From Paratinospora sagittata (Eukaryota; Streptophyta; Magnoliopsida; Ranunculales; Menispermaceae), in NCBI GenBank assembly GCA_035771175.1, contig CM069608.1, forward strand, positions 25,550,519 to 25,614,518: a stretch of DNA of 64,000 nt, in the 5' to 3' direction. This document shows positions 1-21,420 of the stretch, piece by piece (the stretch's first letter is position 1; every line of letters begins with the position of its first letter). The translations under genes were made by a program, and so were the position numbers. A model generated the notes under the pieces. It did no database searches. It was not told the DNA's origin and saw nothing but the letters and a program-made list of their open reading frames with translations.

Positions 1-505
1 ATCTTAAAAACATTTTGACACAATTGAGATATAATAATCAAAGTTAAACATGAATAATTTGATCGATTAAACCAACGATTAAAATAGTGATAACATTTTA
101 CGTACAATGGTAAAACCATGCAAAGTTGGTGAAAATAATGCATGTTGATCACAGATGAAAAATTGCATGATGAACAATTCTAATCAAGTTATAGCATAAT
201 TATCAGACTAATATGAATGCATGAGAATTATAAACTATATGCATGAGTTTTGAAAAGATGCAGATCATGTGTGGTTGGAACATGTAAATGTTAATTCTAC
301 AGCACTAAGATTCTAAAGATATACAACCATGAAGCTCTTGAATCTTCGAGTTGTGTTATTCCTTCCACACGCTTTGACTATGTAGTTGAATCCATTTGAT
401 ATATCTAGTTTAGCACTGAAACAACTATGTCAAAGAGATTAGATTATATAGGTATGTTGTTTGCAATCATCAAAACAAAATAGGGTGAGAGTAGTTACAT
501 CAACA
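1..505 (-). mobile_element. End of a SIRE-type Copia LTR (family A), minus orientation
   Basis: This segment matches the right-hand ends of two other LTRs in the window (about 36,600-37,163 and 57,950-58,484), including the shared terminal ACATCAACA. Read on the minus strand, the LTR would begin TGTTGATGT. The Copia integrase reading frame resumes immediately after position 505, so this LTR was inserted into the plus-strand element that follows. The probable target-site duplication on this side is CACAG (506-510). The left half of the LTR lies outside the window, so a solo LTR cannot be told from one end of a full element. Confidence 0.75.
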
Positions 506-506
506 C

Positions 507-2473
507 ACAGCTTGTTATGTAATGAATAGAATACTGATTAGGAAAAACTTGAACAAAACTCTATATGAACTATGGAAAGGTAGAGCTCCCAACATCAGTT
601 ACTTTCGAGTATTCGAATGTAAGTGTTTTATCTTAAATGATAAAGATAATTTAGACAAGTTTGCACCTAAATCAGATATAGGAATACTCTTAGGATACTC
701 TTCTCATAGTAGAGCTTATAGAGTTTACAACCAATCTACTAAAACTGTAGAAGAATCAATTCATGTAAACTTTGATGAAAGGAAAGTAAGAAATGTCTTG
801 AAGAAGGGATTAGGCAATTAAACTTCAATGATGATGATCCCAAGACAGCTCATGTCATAAACCCTAAGATTGAAAAGTCTTTAGAAACATCTAAAAACTC
901 TAGATTGCTTCAAGGTCACCCCAAAGATCAAATATTGGGAGATCCACAAAAGGGTGTATCCACTAGAGCTTCAATTCAAAGTGATCTAGGGCTTGTTGAA
1001 TATCTCAATTTGAACCAATCAAAGTGGAAGAAGCACTAAAAGATGAAACCTTGATTCTTGCTATGCAAGAAGAGCTAGGACACTTTGTGAGAAACAAAGT
1101 ATGGGAATTAGTTCATAAACCTTATCATCAAATAGACACAAGAACCAAATGGAGCTTTAGAAACAAAAAGAATGAACAAGGAATCATTGTCTAAAACAAG
1201 GCTCGACTGGTTACACAAGGGTACAACCAAGAAGAAGGCATAGCCTTTAAAGAAGCCTTTGCCCCAGTAGCAAGATTAGAGGCAATAAGGATGCTACTTG
1301 CCTATGCTTGTTACAAGGATTTTCCCTTATACCAAATAGATGTAAAGAGTGCATTTTTCAATGGTTACATCAATGAAGAGGTATATGTGGAACAACCTCC
1401 AGGGTTTGAGGATGCTCAAGACCCGGAATATATGTTCAAACTCTACAAAGCTTTATATGGATTAAGACAGGCTCCAAGAGCTTGGTATGATAGACTAAGT
1501 TCATTTATTTTAGATCATAAATTTCAAAAGGGAAAACTTGATCCAACCTTGTTTATCAAACACCATAATGACAATATGCTTATTGTTCAAATATATGTGG
1601 ACGATATCATTTTTTGTGCATCAAACAAAGTGTTGTGTAATGAGTTTTCATGAAATGAGTATGATGGGAGAACTTACATACTTTCTCAGCTTGCAGATTA
1701 AGCAATTGTCAAATGGCACATTTATAAGCCAATCAAAGTATGCTAAGGAAATGGTTCAAAAGTTTCAAATGAATAATTTGAAATCAATTGATACTCCTTG
1801 TAACTTGGCAATCAAGCTAGATAAAGATGAAAAAGGAAAACCAGTTGATCCTAAACTTTATAGAAGTATGATTGGAAGTCTTTTGTACCTCACAGCAAGT
1901 AGACATAACATTATGTTCAGTGTCTATCTTTGTGCAAGATTTCAATCAGAACCTAAAAAATCTCATTTAAAATGTATCAAACGAATATTCAGATACATAA
2001 ATGGCACAACTAACTTAGGAATTTGGTATTCCAAATGTACTTCATTTAAACTGAAAAATTATGTAGACTTCGACTATGTCGGCAGTCTAACTGATCGAAA
2101 AAGTATCTCTGGATTTTGTTACTTTCTTGGAAATTCTTTAATTTCCTAGTTTTGAAAGAAGCAACACTCAGTGGCACGATCCACAGTTAAAGCAGAATAT
2201 GTTGCAACTGAAAGTTGTTGTTCTTAAGTCTTGTATATGAAACAACAACTTCAGGACTATCAAGTGTTTGTAGAATGTACTGAAATTTTGTGTGACAATA
2301 CTAGTGCTATTAACATATTAAAGAATCTTGTATTGCACTCCCGGACTAAACATATTCAAATTAGACATCACTTTTTATGGGATCATGTGCAAAATGGAGA
2401 AGTTACATTGTCTCACATTGGCACGAAAGAACAACTGGCTGATATTTTCACTAAAGCCTTACCTAAGGACTAG
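507..2473 (+). pseudogene. Decayed Copia (SIRE/Maximus-type) pol: integrase C-terminus, RT, RNase H
   Basis: The order is integrase C-terminal region (507-820, with the YELW and YRVYN-type motifs of Copia), a degenerate linker, reverse transcriptase (about 1,050-2,010) and RNase H (about 2,050-2,473). RT retains [31 protein letters not shown] and the catalytic YVDD. RNase H keeps DRKSISG and the C-terminal LADIFTKALPKD. The copy is dead: a stop lies near 1,193, a frameshift near 1,650, and stops near 2,148 and 2,226. Integrase upstream of 507 is cut off by an inserted LTR. The element lacks an env-like ORF between RNase H and its 3' LTR. Function is known from the family: replication of the retrotransposon in cytoplasmic virus-like particles. 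Confidence 0.9.
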
Positions 2474-2834
2474 TTTGTTCACATTCGACAAGAGCTTGGA
2501 ACGTTCTCTGCATCTGACTTATGATATTTTGATGCCTGCCTCAGTAAGGGGGAGAAGTGCCTCATGGCTACTTTACTCGTTTTGATGATTTCAAAATGGG
2601 GAGAAGCAATATCTTTGAAGCATCATAACTATCCATAGAGTCAGGGGGAGATTAACTGAAACATTATCATTCCTTGGTGCTAAATTTTTATCATATGAAA
2701 ACAAGGAATGTTACTATTAGTAATGCATAACATTATCATTACATTGCATAACATTCTTAACATACATTCATATCAATATTTAGCTTGCTTCAAAGCCTAT
2801 AGTATGTGCTTGAAATCATCAAAAATGGGGAGAT
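2474..2834 (+). other. 3' untranslated region and polypurine tract of the first Copia element
   Basis: This stretch has no coding potential. It ends in the purine run AAAAATGGGGAGAT (2,821-2,834), directly before the LTR start TGTTGAACC. It is the expected primer site for plus-strand DNA synthesis. A second GGGGGAG-rich stretch near 2,643-2,650 could be an older or alternative tract. Confidence 0.7.
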
Positions 2835-4772
2835 TGTTGAACCAATTATCCTCATGTCCCTCACGAGAATATGTCGCTTATAAGAAAGATATTTTGATGA
2901 TTAGAAACCACATTCTGATTATGATAATATTATATGCATTGCACATCTAATCTCACATGAAAGTTTACCCGAAGAATGGATAATACATGGTGAAAGAGCT
3001 ATCAAAATCAATTTGAGGACCATGATCGTTCGAAGACATATCTGTGTGCTATTAGATTGTGTTTAGGTTGTAGAACCTCTTTTATCATATAATTCAGCAA
3101 TATGCATGATTGCATGGTTTAGTCGATTTGATTTTGAAGTATTTTTCGATCACTTACAATGAATTTTCTATAATAGATTTGATTCAAACATACTTAGATT
3201 TTAATCATGTTTTATCGAGCTTTAAAAGTTGAAAAATATCAAAATTGTTTTATAGTGTCCATCAAGACGCTGATGTGTTTATCAGGACACTAATGTCTTA
3301 GCAGTGCCCTCCTAGACTTGGTAAGTCAGGACACTGAAAATGTTCAAGGTTGAAAAGTTCATATTTATCAGAACGCTTATTTTGTCAGTAGCGCCCTCAT
3401 TGAATCAACCAAGGAACTTATCAGGATGTTGATTGAACATCAGCTTGTTGATCGTTTTAAACATCAGGACGCTTACATCTTTAGTAGCGCCCTTATGTTT
3501 TTGTGCTTTGAATGTAGGACGTTTACGTCATTTGTAGCGCCCTTGTGATTTTAAAGTGTTTCAAAAACTAGTCAAAACGCTTATTTTCAAATAGCGCCCT
3601 CACAGCTTTGTTCGATTTTAAAAGTTAAGTAAGTCATGACGCTTACGTTCCAGTAGCGCCCTCACTTCACAGTTCAGCAAGATGTTTATAGTCTATAAGC
3701 GCCCTCAAGGAACAAAATGACAAAGTTGGCTTTACGTGTCAAGACGCTGATTGACAAATCAGGACGCTAATCCAACACTATCATAAAGCTGTTATTTGCA
3801 CTTTTTCTGATACATTTTTCAGAACTGTTCAAAACCTTTTCCAGAACATTTTGAATCTTTTCAGAACATTCTAATACTTTATCAGAACACTCTATTCTCA
3901 TGGTTGACCAAAAGATTCAAGTGTTGTGGCCGTATTTGCACAGACTGAATCAATCCTTTTCGGGAAAGAATGTATCTGCTATTTTGAAATAGCTTTGTGC
4001 GCCAAAATCATACTTGAAAAGTTCAAGTCCATTACGCCATTGCTATCTCTATATATATGCTGCCTTAGAGCAGATTGAACACACGATCAACGAGAAAACT
4101 GATAACCTATTTTCAAATCTTTAAACAGTTTTCACTTGTGCAAATACTCTTGAAAGTTATACTTCTATTCACTGCTTTTAATTCTCGATCAATTTTGAAA
4201 TACGTTCTTCTTGATTAATTTATCTTCGTTCATATCTTTTCAAAAATCCATTGAAGAAGAAGAAAGCTTTTTGAACCTATTTTCAGCTGCACTTCATCAT
4301 ACATATTTTGTTGAATCTGTGGTAACAGAAGGTTCAATCCAAAGCTTTGTAAGTATCACTTTGATTCTAAGTAAAAGGAATCATATCTCATCTTGTACCT
4401 TGGTATTGGGGACTAGTTAGTTATTGGTTTAGAGCAAGTGTTGCTCGATTTATAACGGTTGTTCTCATATCCGGAAGTTGAGAAAAGTTGTTCTCAAGCC
4501 CGTAAATTGAGAAGGTGTAACGGTTTGATCTTCACTCGAAAGAAGATCCTTAGTGGAGTTTGGACAAATCCTAACTGAGAAGGTTAAGAAGTGATGTAGG
4601 CAAGGCTGAACCACTCTAAATCTTGTGTGTCTTGTCTTCATTACTTTTACTATGCTTGATTTACCTTACTTAGTTTAATTTATTTTCATTACTTTAAATG
4701 TTTTAAAGAAAGGTTAAAAATCTACTAAGTGTCTAATTCACCCACCCCCTCTCGGACACATCTGGGCCAACA
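2835..4772 (+). repeat. 3' LTR of the first SIRE-type Copia element (1,938 bp)
   Basis: The LTR starts TGTTGAACC immediately after the polypurine tract and ends CTGGGCCAACA at 4,772, where an unrelated open frame resumes. Internal layout in element orientation: U3 with an array of GACGCT/AGCGCCC motifs (about 3,257-3,765), a TATA-like run (about 4,050-4,058), then a leader with short tandem modules (about 4,440-4,610) and a terminal CACCC-rich segment. A five-base site duplication would be CGACC at 4,773-4,777; its partner is outside the window. Confidence 0.85.
3257..3765 (+). promoter_or_regulatory. Array of GACGCT / AGCGCCC motifs in LTR U3
   Basis: At least seven AGCGCCCT-type motifs alternate with GGACGCT- or AACGCTT-type motifs over about 500 bp, just upstream of the LTR TATA-like box. 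Adjacent motifs are roughly reverse complements. For example GGACGCTTAC (3,467-3,476) faces GTAGCGCCC (3,484-3,492) across a seven-base loop. Position in U3 suggests a cis-regulatory array; function is inferred, not shown. Confidence 0.55.
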
Positions 4773-6440
4773 CGACCAAGGCAAGACCAAGCCTCAACCT
4801 CGACTCTGCCTCTGGCTCTACTTCCTTCAAATCCTAACCATGAAGCCATTTTACCAACTTTCGCCAAGAGAAACGTAACCAATGGGGCATACATGGATTT
4901 CGAATTCTTCAAAAAGGCAAAAATTGACATTCTTCCACATTTTTATTATCAGGGGTGGGTACCCTTCCTCACTTACCAAAACAAATGGTACCCCACTTTA
5001 GTTAAAAAATATTATTATGGCCTTAGGAAGCCCTCTAATTCTAGCTTCAACCATACCACCACTGTCCTAGGGAAGGACATAAACATCACACCTCCCTTGT
5101 TCAAGCTTTTCTTTTCTATTCTTGATGTGCCTGCTCATGTCTAAATAGTTGAGGATGAAATTGTTTTTCCTGGATATGACAATATGGCAACACTTCTTAT
5201 GTGCTCCAAACAATCTGACTGGCCAAATGGTATCCCAAATGATCTTGATAACTTTACTTTTCATTTGGTCCCTCGAGTCATTCATAATGTCATTTCTCAC
5301 TATATACAGCCTAGGAAATATAGTAGGGATCTTGTCAAACCCATTGATCGTTTCTTGCCCTAGTGTGTCTTGACCAAGACCAAGGTCAACCTCTCCCATA
5401 TTCTGATGGACTACGTGGTTTCCACCAGATCAACCTCTAGGAACATTCCCTTTGCCATGTACCTGACTAAATTCTTCGAGGCAGTAGGGATTGACTTGTC
5501 CACTGAGGAGTGAAGTTCTCTCACTTCTCAAAGCCACATTAGACCTACCACTCTCAAACACATGCATTATGTGTACCATTTTGCCAAAAAAGAGTGGATC
5601 CCCAAGGCTGAGTTTCCCGCAGGCTTGAAGGATAACTCTTTCAAGAGTTCTCACACTGGAGACCATGCTCCTATTGATTCTGAGGCCACCCATTCAGATG
5701 CTCATGCACCGAAGGGCTCTCAGATAAGACCACAGGCTTCTGACGATCATGACCCTTATGGCTACATGGGTGCCATTTTTTCTCCACGAGATGACTTTAT
5801 TCCGTAGCCTGCCCCTTCCATAGGGCCTGATCATGATCGAGTTGCATCTACTCCTCTTGTTCCTCCACTTGTAGCTACACCAGAGATTCGATTCGCCACT
5901 CTGGAGTCCATTGTTCAACAAATCAAGACTATACAGAGTACCCAGGCGGCAATGTTATCTCAAATCACCGTGTCACTTACAGTAATGTAGACTCGGGTGG
6001 ATGCTCACGAGCAGATCTTGATGGCCATCCGAGATCGAGAGTCTCAGACCCCCACCTCCTCGAGCTCAATTCCTCCGTGGTTCTCAGACCTGGAGAGGAC
6101 TATTCGAGGTGTGGTTGGTCAAATCGTGCAGACATTGCAGAACTTCGATATTCAGATGCAGTCGATGGTATCTTTGCTAGTTCGTGCTACTCGCTCGATG
6201 CAGACCACTTCAACCAGGGTGCTAATTGGTGTGGATTATCTTCAGAGGATCGATGTTCTTCTCGCTTCAGGTGCTCAATTGCCTCTCGTGCCTCCACCTC
6301 TTCCTCCATAGTCTTCATGGACATCCACTCCTCCATATCTCTGTTCTCAGGCTCTATTGACCACTACTACTCCCGGACGTTCTTCTCGACCATCATCTCC
6401 GTCTTAAACTGTGGCAGAGACTCTTTGAGACCTAGCTTTT
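4773..6440 (+). pseudogene. Env-like (third ORF) remnant of a second SIRE-type Copia element
   Basis: The open frame begins exactly at the LTR edge, so its N-terminus was cut by the insertion of the preceding element. The first part (4,893-5,144) encodes a plant-transposon-type domain with DFEFFKKAKIDILPHF. It continues, after stops and frameshifts, into LVPRVIHNVISHYIQPR (about 5,260) and IPFAMYLTKFFEAVGIDLS (about 5,450). A Pro/Ser/Gln-rich, probably coiled-coil tail follows to about 6,440. The same order of blocks occurs on the minus strand at 41,759-39,554, which supports the identification. Location between pol and the 3' LTR is where SIRE/Maximus elements carry an env-like ORF. At least four inactivating lesions are visible. 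Confidence 0.65.
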
Positions 6441-6918
6441 GACATGCCTCTCAGTTATTGAGCCTCCCTTCATTTTGAGATTTCAAAAGGGGGGGGAAAT
6501 GTAGGATTTAGGGGAGTGCTTAGAGATAGAGGGAGTTATGTAGAGCGTATGTATGTGTGTATGAGTGAGCCTTAACGTATGTATGTATGAGTGAGCCTTG
6601 ATGTATACTTTTTTATATATGGATGTATGGATGGATGTACTTGATGTACTATTTTTGTTTATGTTTTATATATGGATGGATACATTTCTTGTGTATATGA
6701 TGTGTGCATTTGATTGTTTTATGGATGCTTCATTATGATTGGTATCATGAATATATACAGGTTATGAATCTTGTGATCGTGTGTTTGAATTGTGTTCATA
6801 TTCAAATTTTTAAGCAAAACTCTGCCAATTTTTTGCAAAATTTCATGCCTACATGATAGAGTCATATTTGCTTCTTAGGCCTATATCAAGTGTTTGAAAT
6901 CATCAAAAAGGGGGAGAT
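6441..6918 (+). other. 3' UTR of the second Copia element, TG-rich repeat, polypurine tract
   Basis: Contains GTATG/GGATG-rich low-complexity sequence (about 6,545-6,760), including two copies of a GTATGAGTGAGCCTT unit. It ends with the polypurine tract AAAAAGGGGGAGAT (6,905-6,918), immediately followed by an LTR start. No coding sequence is seen. Confidence 0.65.
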
Positions 6919-8481
6919 TGATGATCTAATAACCCCCATGTTGGCTTTTGATTTTGATGATTACAAACAACATGAGTCCCTTTGGTACTAATATTTTACT
7001 CGAGTGATTCAACTTAAAAGACCACTGCAATTCAATATAAGGGTTTCAAGCTTGAAAAGTCTAAAGATCAAGACAATGAATGTAATCTTACTTTATTATG
7101 TCTAGATGATCTTAGGTTGTAGGATCTTTTTCTAGATTTGCTCAGATCATGTGCATGTCATGAGTTTTCAAATGAGCATGATCTTCAAATGATTTCAAAA
7201 ATGATTTCAATCATGTTTTTATCTTCGTTGGAAAATGATTTCAAGTGATTTCAAATTTTTAATTTAAAGTTCAAAATGTTTGATTCAATTTACAAGTTTG
7301 TGCAATGAATTTCCAAAGAAAAATCTTTTTTTTTATGTCAAGTGTCAGACCAGCGCCCTCCTTAAACTGGCAGTGCGCTCTTTGCTTTGTCAAATCACTT
7401 AATGATCTGCCACGGCACCAGCGCGCTCCCTTCTGAAGTAACGCGCTATTGCGAACACAGATTTTGTCCAGTCCCTAGTTTGGAACATACTAGCGCACTC
7501 CGCTGAGACTAAGAGAAAACACACCTCTTGGTCTGCTGCCAGAAGCGCACTCCTTGACGGAGCAGCGCCCTGCTTTCTGGGCAACTGAGGATGTGTTCTT
7601 CATGCCCCAACGCACTCCTCACTGAAACAAAGCGTTGCTGCTAACTCTCAGAAACACTGTCACTTCTGGGCAACGAAAGTGATACTACGCACAATCTTTC
7701 CATTTTGATTTTTGGTACTTTTGAACAAATTCTCGAATGAATTTTTACTCCATTCATTTTGGTGAAAGAATCTGAACGTTGCATTTGAAATTTGAAATCA
7801 AATCAAATTTGTCTTGGAGATTGAAACCCTAAATCTTGTTTATGTTATGTTTTGTATAAAAACTAAGTTGTGCTTATTTGAAAGACAACCTACGAACTAT
7901 TTACAAGTTAGTCAAAATTTTCTAAGTGTTCTAGTGTTATAAAAGTTCTAAATTGGCTTTTGAAAACAAATATTTGGATTAAGTGTGCATAACTTTCATA
8001 TTTTCATTCATCCAAAGAATTGTCTCAAGGAAGCATTTCCTCTCTGCTCTTGCACTTCATCTTCATCATTTTCTGAGCAATCTTGAGTAAGGTCCATATT
8101 GTGCTGTAAGCATTTCAGAGGATTTTTGGTAAGGAATTTTTTCTTTCTTAAATCTATTGTATGTAAGTAGCTTGTTAGTCACTAGGAAGTTCTCTTGTCG
8201 AGACAGTGATTATAAAAAGGTTGCTTACACCTATGAAGTAAGTTATATCCGGTTTTGATCCTTGAAGTAGGATCTTGTAGTGTTGGGTTGGAAAATCTTG
8301 ATCGGTGAGATCAAGTCGTGGAGGTAGGCTTTAAGAGCCGAACCACGCTAAATTGTTGTGTGCTTTCTTTTTCCTGCACTCTTTATTTTTTCATTACCTA
8401 TTTTCTTTTATTATTCAAAAGGTTTTAAAAACCTGCAAATAGTCAAATTCACCCCCCTCTTGAACTTTATCTGGGCCAACA
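6919..8481 (+). repeat. 3' LTR of the second SIRE-type Copia element (1,563 bp)
   Basis: Starts TGATGATC directly after the polypurine tract and ends CTGGGCCAACA at 8,481, the same last 11 bases as the LTR at 2,835-4,772. GCGCCCTCC, GCGCGCTCC and GCGCACTCC motifs cluster at 7,345-7,640. A TATAAAAA box lies at about 7,855. Leader modules at about 8,180-8,320 contain 'GTAGGATCTTG'-type repeats. The right site duplication would be AATGA (8,482-8,486). Confidence 0.85.
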
Positions 8482-9666
8482 AATGATTTTCAAAAAACCA
8501 TGTCAGAGAAGCGCGCTCCTTATGCTTAGGAACGAGCTTCTGCATGACTGAGATCAAATGGCCTCTCTATTAAGAACAGATAAGCGAGCTCCTTGCGAAC
8601 AGACAGAAATTCTGAGTTTCTATCCATCAAAGAAGCACACTCCTATGCTAGAGAAGCGCACTCCTTAGGGACAGCAAAATTCCAATGATCAAATTTTTTG
8701 AATTTCTGAGCACTTCAACGGCCACATTTCTAAGTGTAACTATTATCAATCTATTTATACACTCGCCCTAACCATTTTACACTTGAGAGAGAGCAAATAT
8801 AAAGATTCAAACACATTCTCTGGATTTCTAGGGTTTCTGGTTTTTCTTTGAGATATCAAAATGAGAGAATGAGCTTAATCCTTAATATCCTTCTCTTCTC
8901 ATTTTCAAAGTACCTGACAACTGTGTTTGGACGATGAAAAGTTTTTGAAGTGCATTTCAACTGTTTTCAAACTCTCATATGCTTTCAAAAGAACTTATTT
9001 GAGCAATATTGAATTATAGAAAGGTAAAAGTTGTAAGTGATCTCTCTCTCTCTCTCTTGAGCTTTAATATTTCATATCTTGTATTTAAATTTGTATAAGC
9101 TTTATTGTAAGTGTTCTATTCTTATAGAACCAATCTTTTAATTATAATTGTGTAATTGGAGTTTTGGTTTGTTTCAAGATTGAAACAACCAAGTCAAGTG
9201 AATTTAATTCACTTAAAGATTCTTAGGTTTAAATCAAAGGTAGTTTCATCCTTTATCTTTAAAAAAAATAAAGGGTCAAGTGGTTCATCTTTAGCCCGTG
9301 AAAAAGATATTCGGTTCTTTCTTATCTCACAAAAGAAAGTTGTAGGTTCATCCTTAGCCCGCAAAAGAATAAGTTTGTCTTGAACCTTGAAAAATGCATT
9401 GTAATGATTTGATTCACACCCTTGAAGTAAACCCAAGTATAGTGCAATCTTAGAGAAGGTCACTCTAGGCGTGGAGTAGAAAAAGATTTTTTAAACCACA
9501 TAAAAATCCTTGTGTGCATTGTATTTATTTTCAATACTTTTCTTTATGCACCTTGAATTAAATTGAGTATATAACTTAATTAATAAAAGGATTTTCACTA
9601 AGGACTTAAAATTAATCAAAACCGGCCATTACACGCAACTCAACCCCCCTTGGGTGTCTTTCAACA
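8482..9666 (+). repeat. 3' portion of a third SIRE-type LTR, interrupted by the second element
   Basis: The sequence resumes inside the U3 motif array (GAAGCGCGCTCC-type motifs, 8,505-8,665). It then carries a TATTTATA box (8,753-8,760), a (TC)n run near 9,042-9,056, leader modules with 'TTAGCCCG' repeats (9,285-9,365) and a CCCCCCTTGGG terminus, ending TTTCAACA at 9,666. The layout equals that of the other LTRs here, so the second element landed inside U3 of this older one. Its start lies left of the window. Confidence 0.7.
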
Positions 9667-9683
9667 AGCTCTATGCATACTTT

Positions 9684-9870
9684 GACTGAAGGGGAGATCG
9701 TTGAAAATTGTAGAAAGACAACAAGATCATGGCCTTTGATCCTATCCCGGACGGGTTGTTGAGAGCGTAATCAAGCAGCGCATGTTCTAAGCAAATTTGG
9801 TTTAACCTCTGTTTCTCCAATTTATGGATGGAGGATTGTCCTCCCGCAATTGAACATACTGTCTCTATAG
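9684..9870 (+). pseudogene. Short RNase H-like (non-LTR/RVT_3-type) fragment, uncertain
   Basis: One frame reads RNQAAHVLSKFGLTS, then GWRIVLPQLNILSL and a stop. This pattern resembles the last 35 residues of the RNase H domain found in plant LINE polyproteins and orphan RVT_3 genes. It is preceded by a stop, so only a scrap remains. Just upstream, GAAGGGGAGATCG (about 9,689-9,701) resembles a polypurine tract followed by a degenerate LTR start. Both readings are tentative. Confidence 0.3.
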
Positions 9871-10963
9871 AGGCTCAGGCCTCCTTTTCTGGTCCTTAAT
9901 TAAAAGTGGTTGATTACCAATTAAAAAAAAAAAACCTCAACTAAGCTTTTTTTTAACTATATCGGTCGACTACATAAATCTACTACCTCTACTCTGCTCA
10001 GATGTCATAAGCATTCAAACAGAAAATTTCGGTTACAGGTTAACTTCTGCAAAATTAAGCCAATTCCACATTCAATAGCAGCCGTAAGTATTAGTCAATC
10101 ATCTTATGATCCACCACAGTACCCCGCCAATTCTCAACAACATCAATTAAGAAACCATTTTAAGGACTATAAATAATCGGTCAAGTTATGTAACAATATT
10201 GGCTACGTATTACATGTGTGGGAAATGTATAATCAACTAGCACCAACTTTACCAAAGGTGCCTTATTGGCCCAACCATTTTTTGGGAACATAAATGAAAG
10301 AATATGGGGGCGTGAACATGACATCGCTTCAAAGAATGTTCAGTTGATTGGACACGAACCTTCTTTAGTCTTATTTGCTTGAATTCCCTCATCAAGAGCA
10401 TATTTGGGATCCACCCGCAAAGAATCAGAGGACCAGAAAGCCTGAAGGAGAAGGATAATATTTCACCAATTATATAGGTAACATGATGCCTAAACTGGGA
10501 TATAAATAATGCAAAAATAATCATACTAATTTTAATAATATTAATTGAAGTAGATCAAAGATTTAAAATCCTAGTCATTTGGGGGAAATCAATCAATAAA
10601 CCTAATTGGTCGGTGGAAGAAGAATTAAATAATAGAAGGTCGAAGTTTCTTTTATTTATTTATTTTTATTTTTTCTCTTACCACGGATCCACCAATTTGC
10701 GTGATAGCGAGAAGAAGAATTGCAAGAGTATACTGAAGTAACAGAAACCTTTCGAAAAATGCTTGCTCATGAGCAATCTAACTGGATTGGATTTAAGAAC
10801 ATTATTAGCCTCTCGAATGCATGGTTTGAACATACAATTTAGAAAGGAAGACAGAAAACCAAAACTCTGATTAGTAAGAAAGTTAATCAACGGAAAACTC
10901 ACCAAAGCATGTTAATCATTAAAAGTATATATGGCATGGCTGGGCTGGGGAACTACTTACAGA
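9871..10963. other. 3' flank of the ABCC gene, no gene seen
   Basis: AT-rich sequence without a supported coding region. Short frames near 10,249-10,524 and 10,678-10,905 have no recognisable domain and lie in the gene's downstream region. The minus-strand 3' UTR of the transporter is expected within about 10,640-10,963. Confidence 0.5.
10651..10670 (-). terminator. Cluster of AATAAA polyadenylation signals
   Basis: Four overlapping AATAAA hexamers lie on the minus strand (TTTATT on the plus strand at 10,651, 10,655, 10,659 and 10,665), about 300 nt past the transporter stop codon. This is a plausible 3' end for the mRNA. In AT-rich plant DNA such hexamers also arise by chance. Confidence 0.4.
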
Positions 10964-20982
<10,019 letters not shown>

Positions 20983-21321
20983 GCCTTCCTTCTTTGACTT
21001 CAAAATCTGCTATTATTTCCCTAGGAATTGACTCACAATTATAAGTAAAATTCACTGGTGTGTCACAAGAAGGAGCGAAATCTAAGGACAATAATCCAAA
21101 GACAATAAGCAGACCATCCTTGCTAAAATATCAGAAACATGATCATTGTATAAAATTTAAATAATCTAATCTTAAGGGTGATCTCTTTCTTGTAAATTGA
21201 ATGAATTGTATTTCCATGTGCAGCAATCCCATACCGTGATTTCTGAGATCGAACAGATGACAGGCCTCCCTTTCTTTGCTCTCGTAGAAAAGAGGTAATT
21301 CTTACTGTCTAAGGCTGAATT
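20983..21321 (-). promoter_or_regulatory. 5' leader of the ABCC mRNA: two candidate non-coding exons and an 11-codon uORF
   Basis: Upstream of the start codon a leader exon can be drawn from 21,122 (after ATATTTTAG) to 20,983. Before it lies a candidate exon 21,235-21,321 (acceptor TTTTGTGCAG, donor CACG/GTAT). The first exon would lie further upstream near 22,100-22,370. The 21,122 exon contains a short upstream ORF (ATG at 21,117, stop at 21,082) that begins MVCLLSL. Such uORFs can lower translation of the main ORF. The exon model rests on splice-site consensus only. Confidence 0.4.
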
Positions 21322-21420
21322 CTGCACAAAAGCAAAACAATTTCAATAGCTGAGAAACCATTGAAAACCTAAGAATTCATCAGACTCACACGTTCAAGCA
21401 ATTAGAAATTTTTCAGGAAT

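Noticed and set aside
3257..3765. Regular short repeats reminiscent of a CRISPR array
   Set aside because: Units are 7-10 bp with irregular spacing, not 23-40-bp repeats; the DNA is plant nuclear and the array lies inside an LTR.
2835..8481. An element bounded by LTRs 2,835-4,772 and 6,919-8,481
   Set aside because: The two LTRs start differently (TGTTGAACC versus TGATGATC) and differ in sequence and length, and no primer-binding site follows the first. Nesting explains the order better.
10249..10905. Short frames downstream of the ABCC gene
   Set aside because: They have no motifs and overlap the likely 3' UTR and flank.
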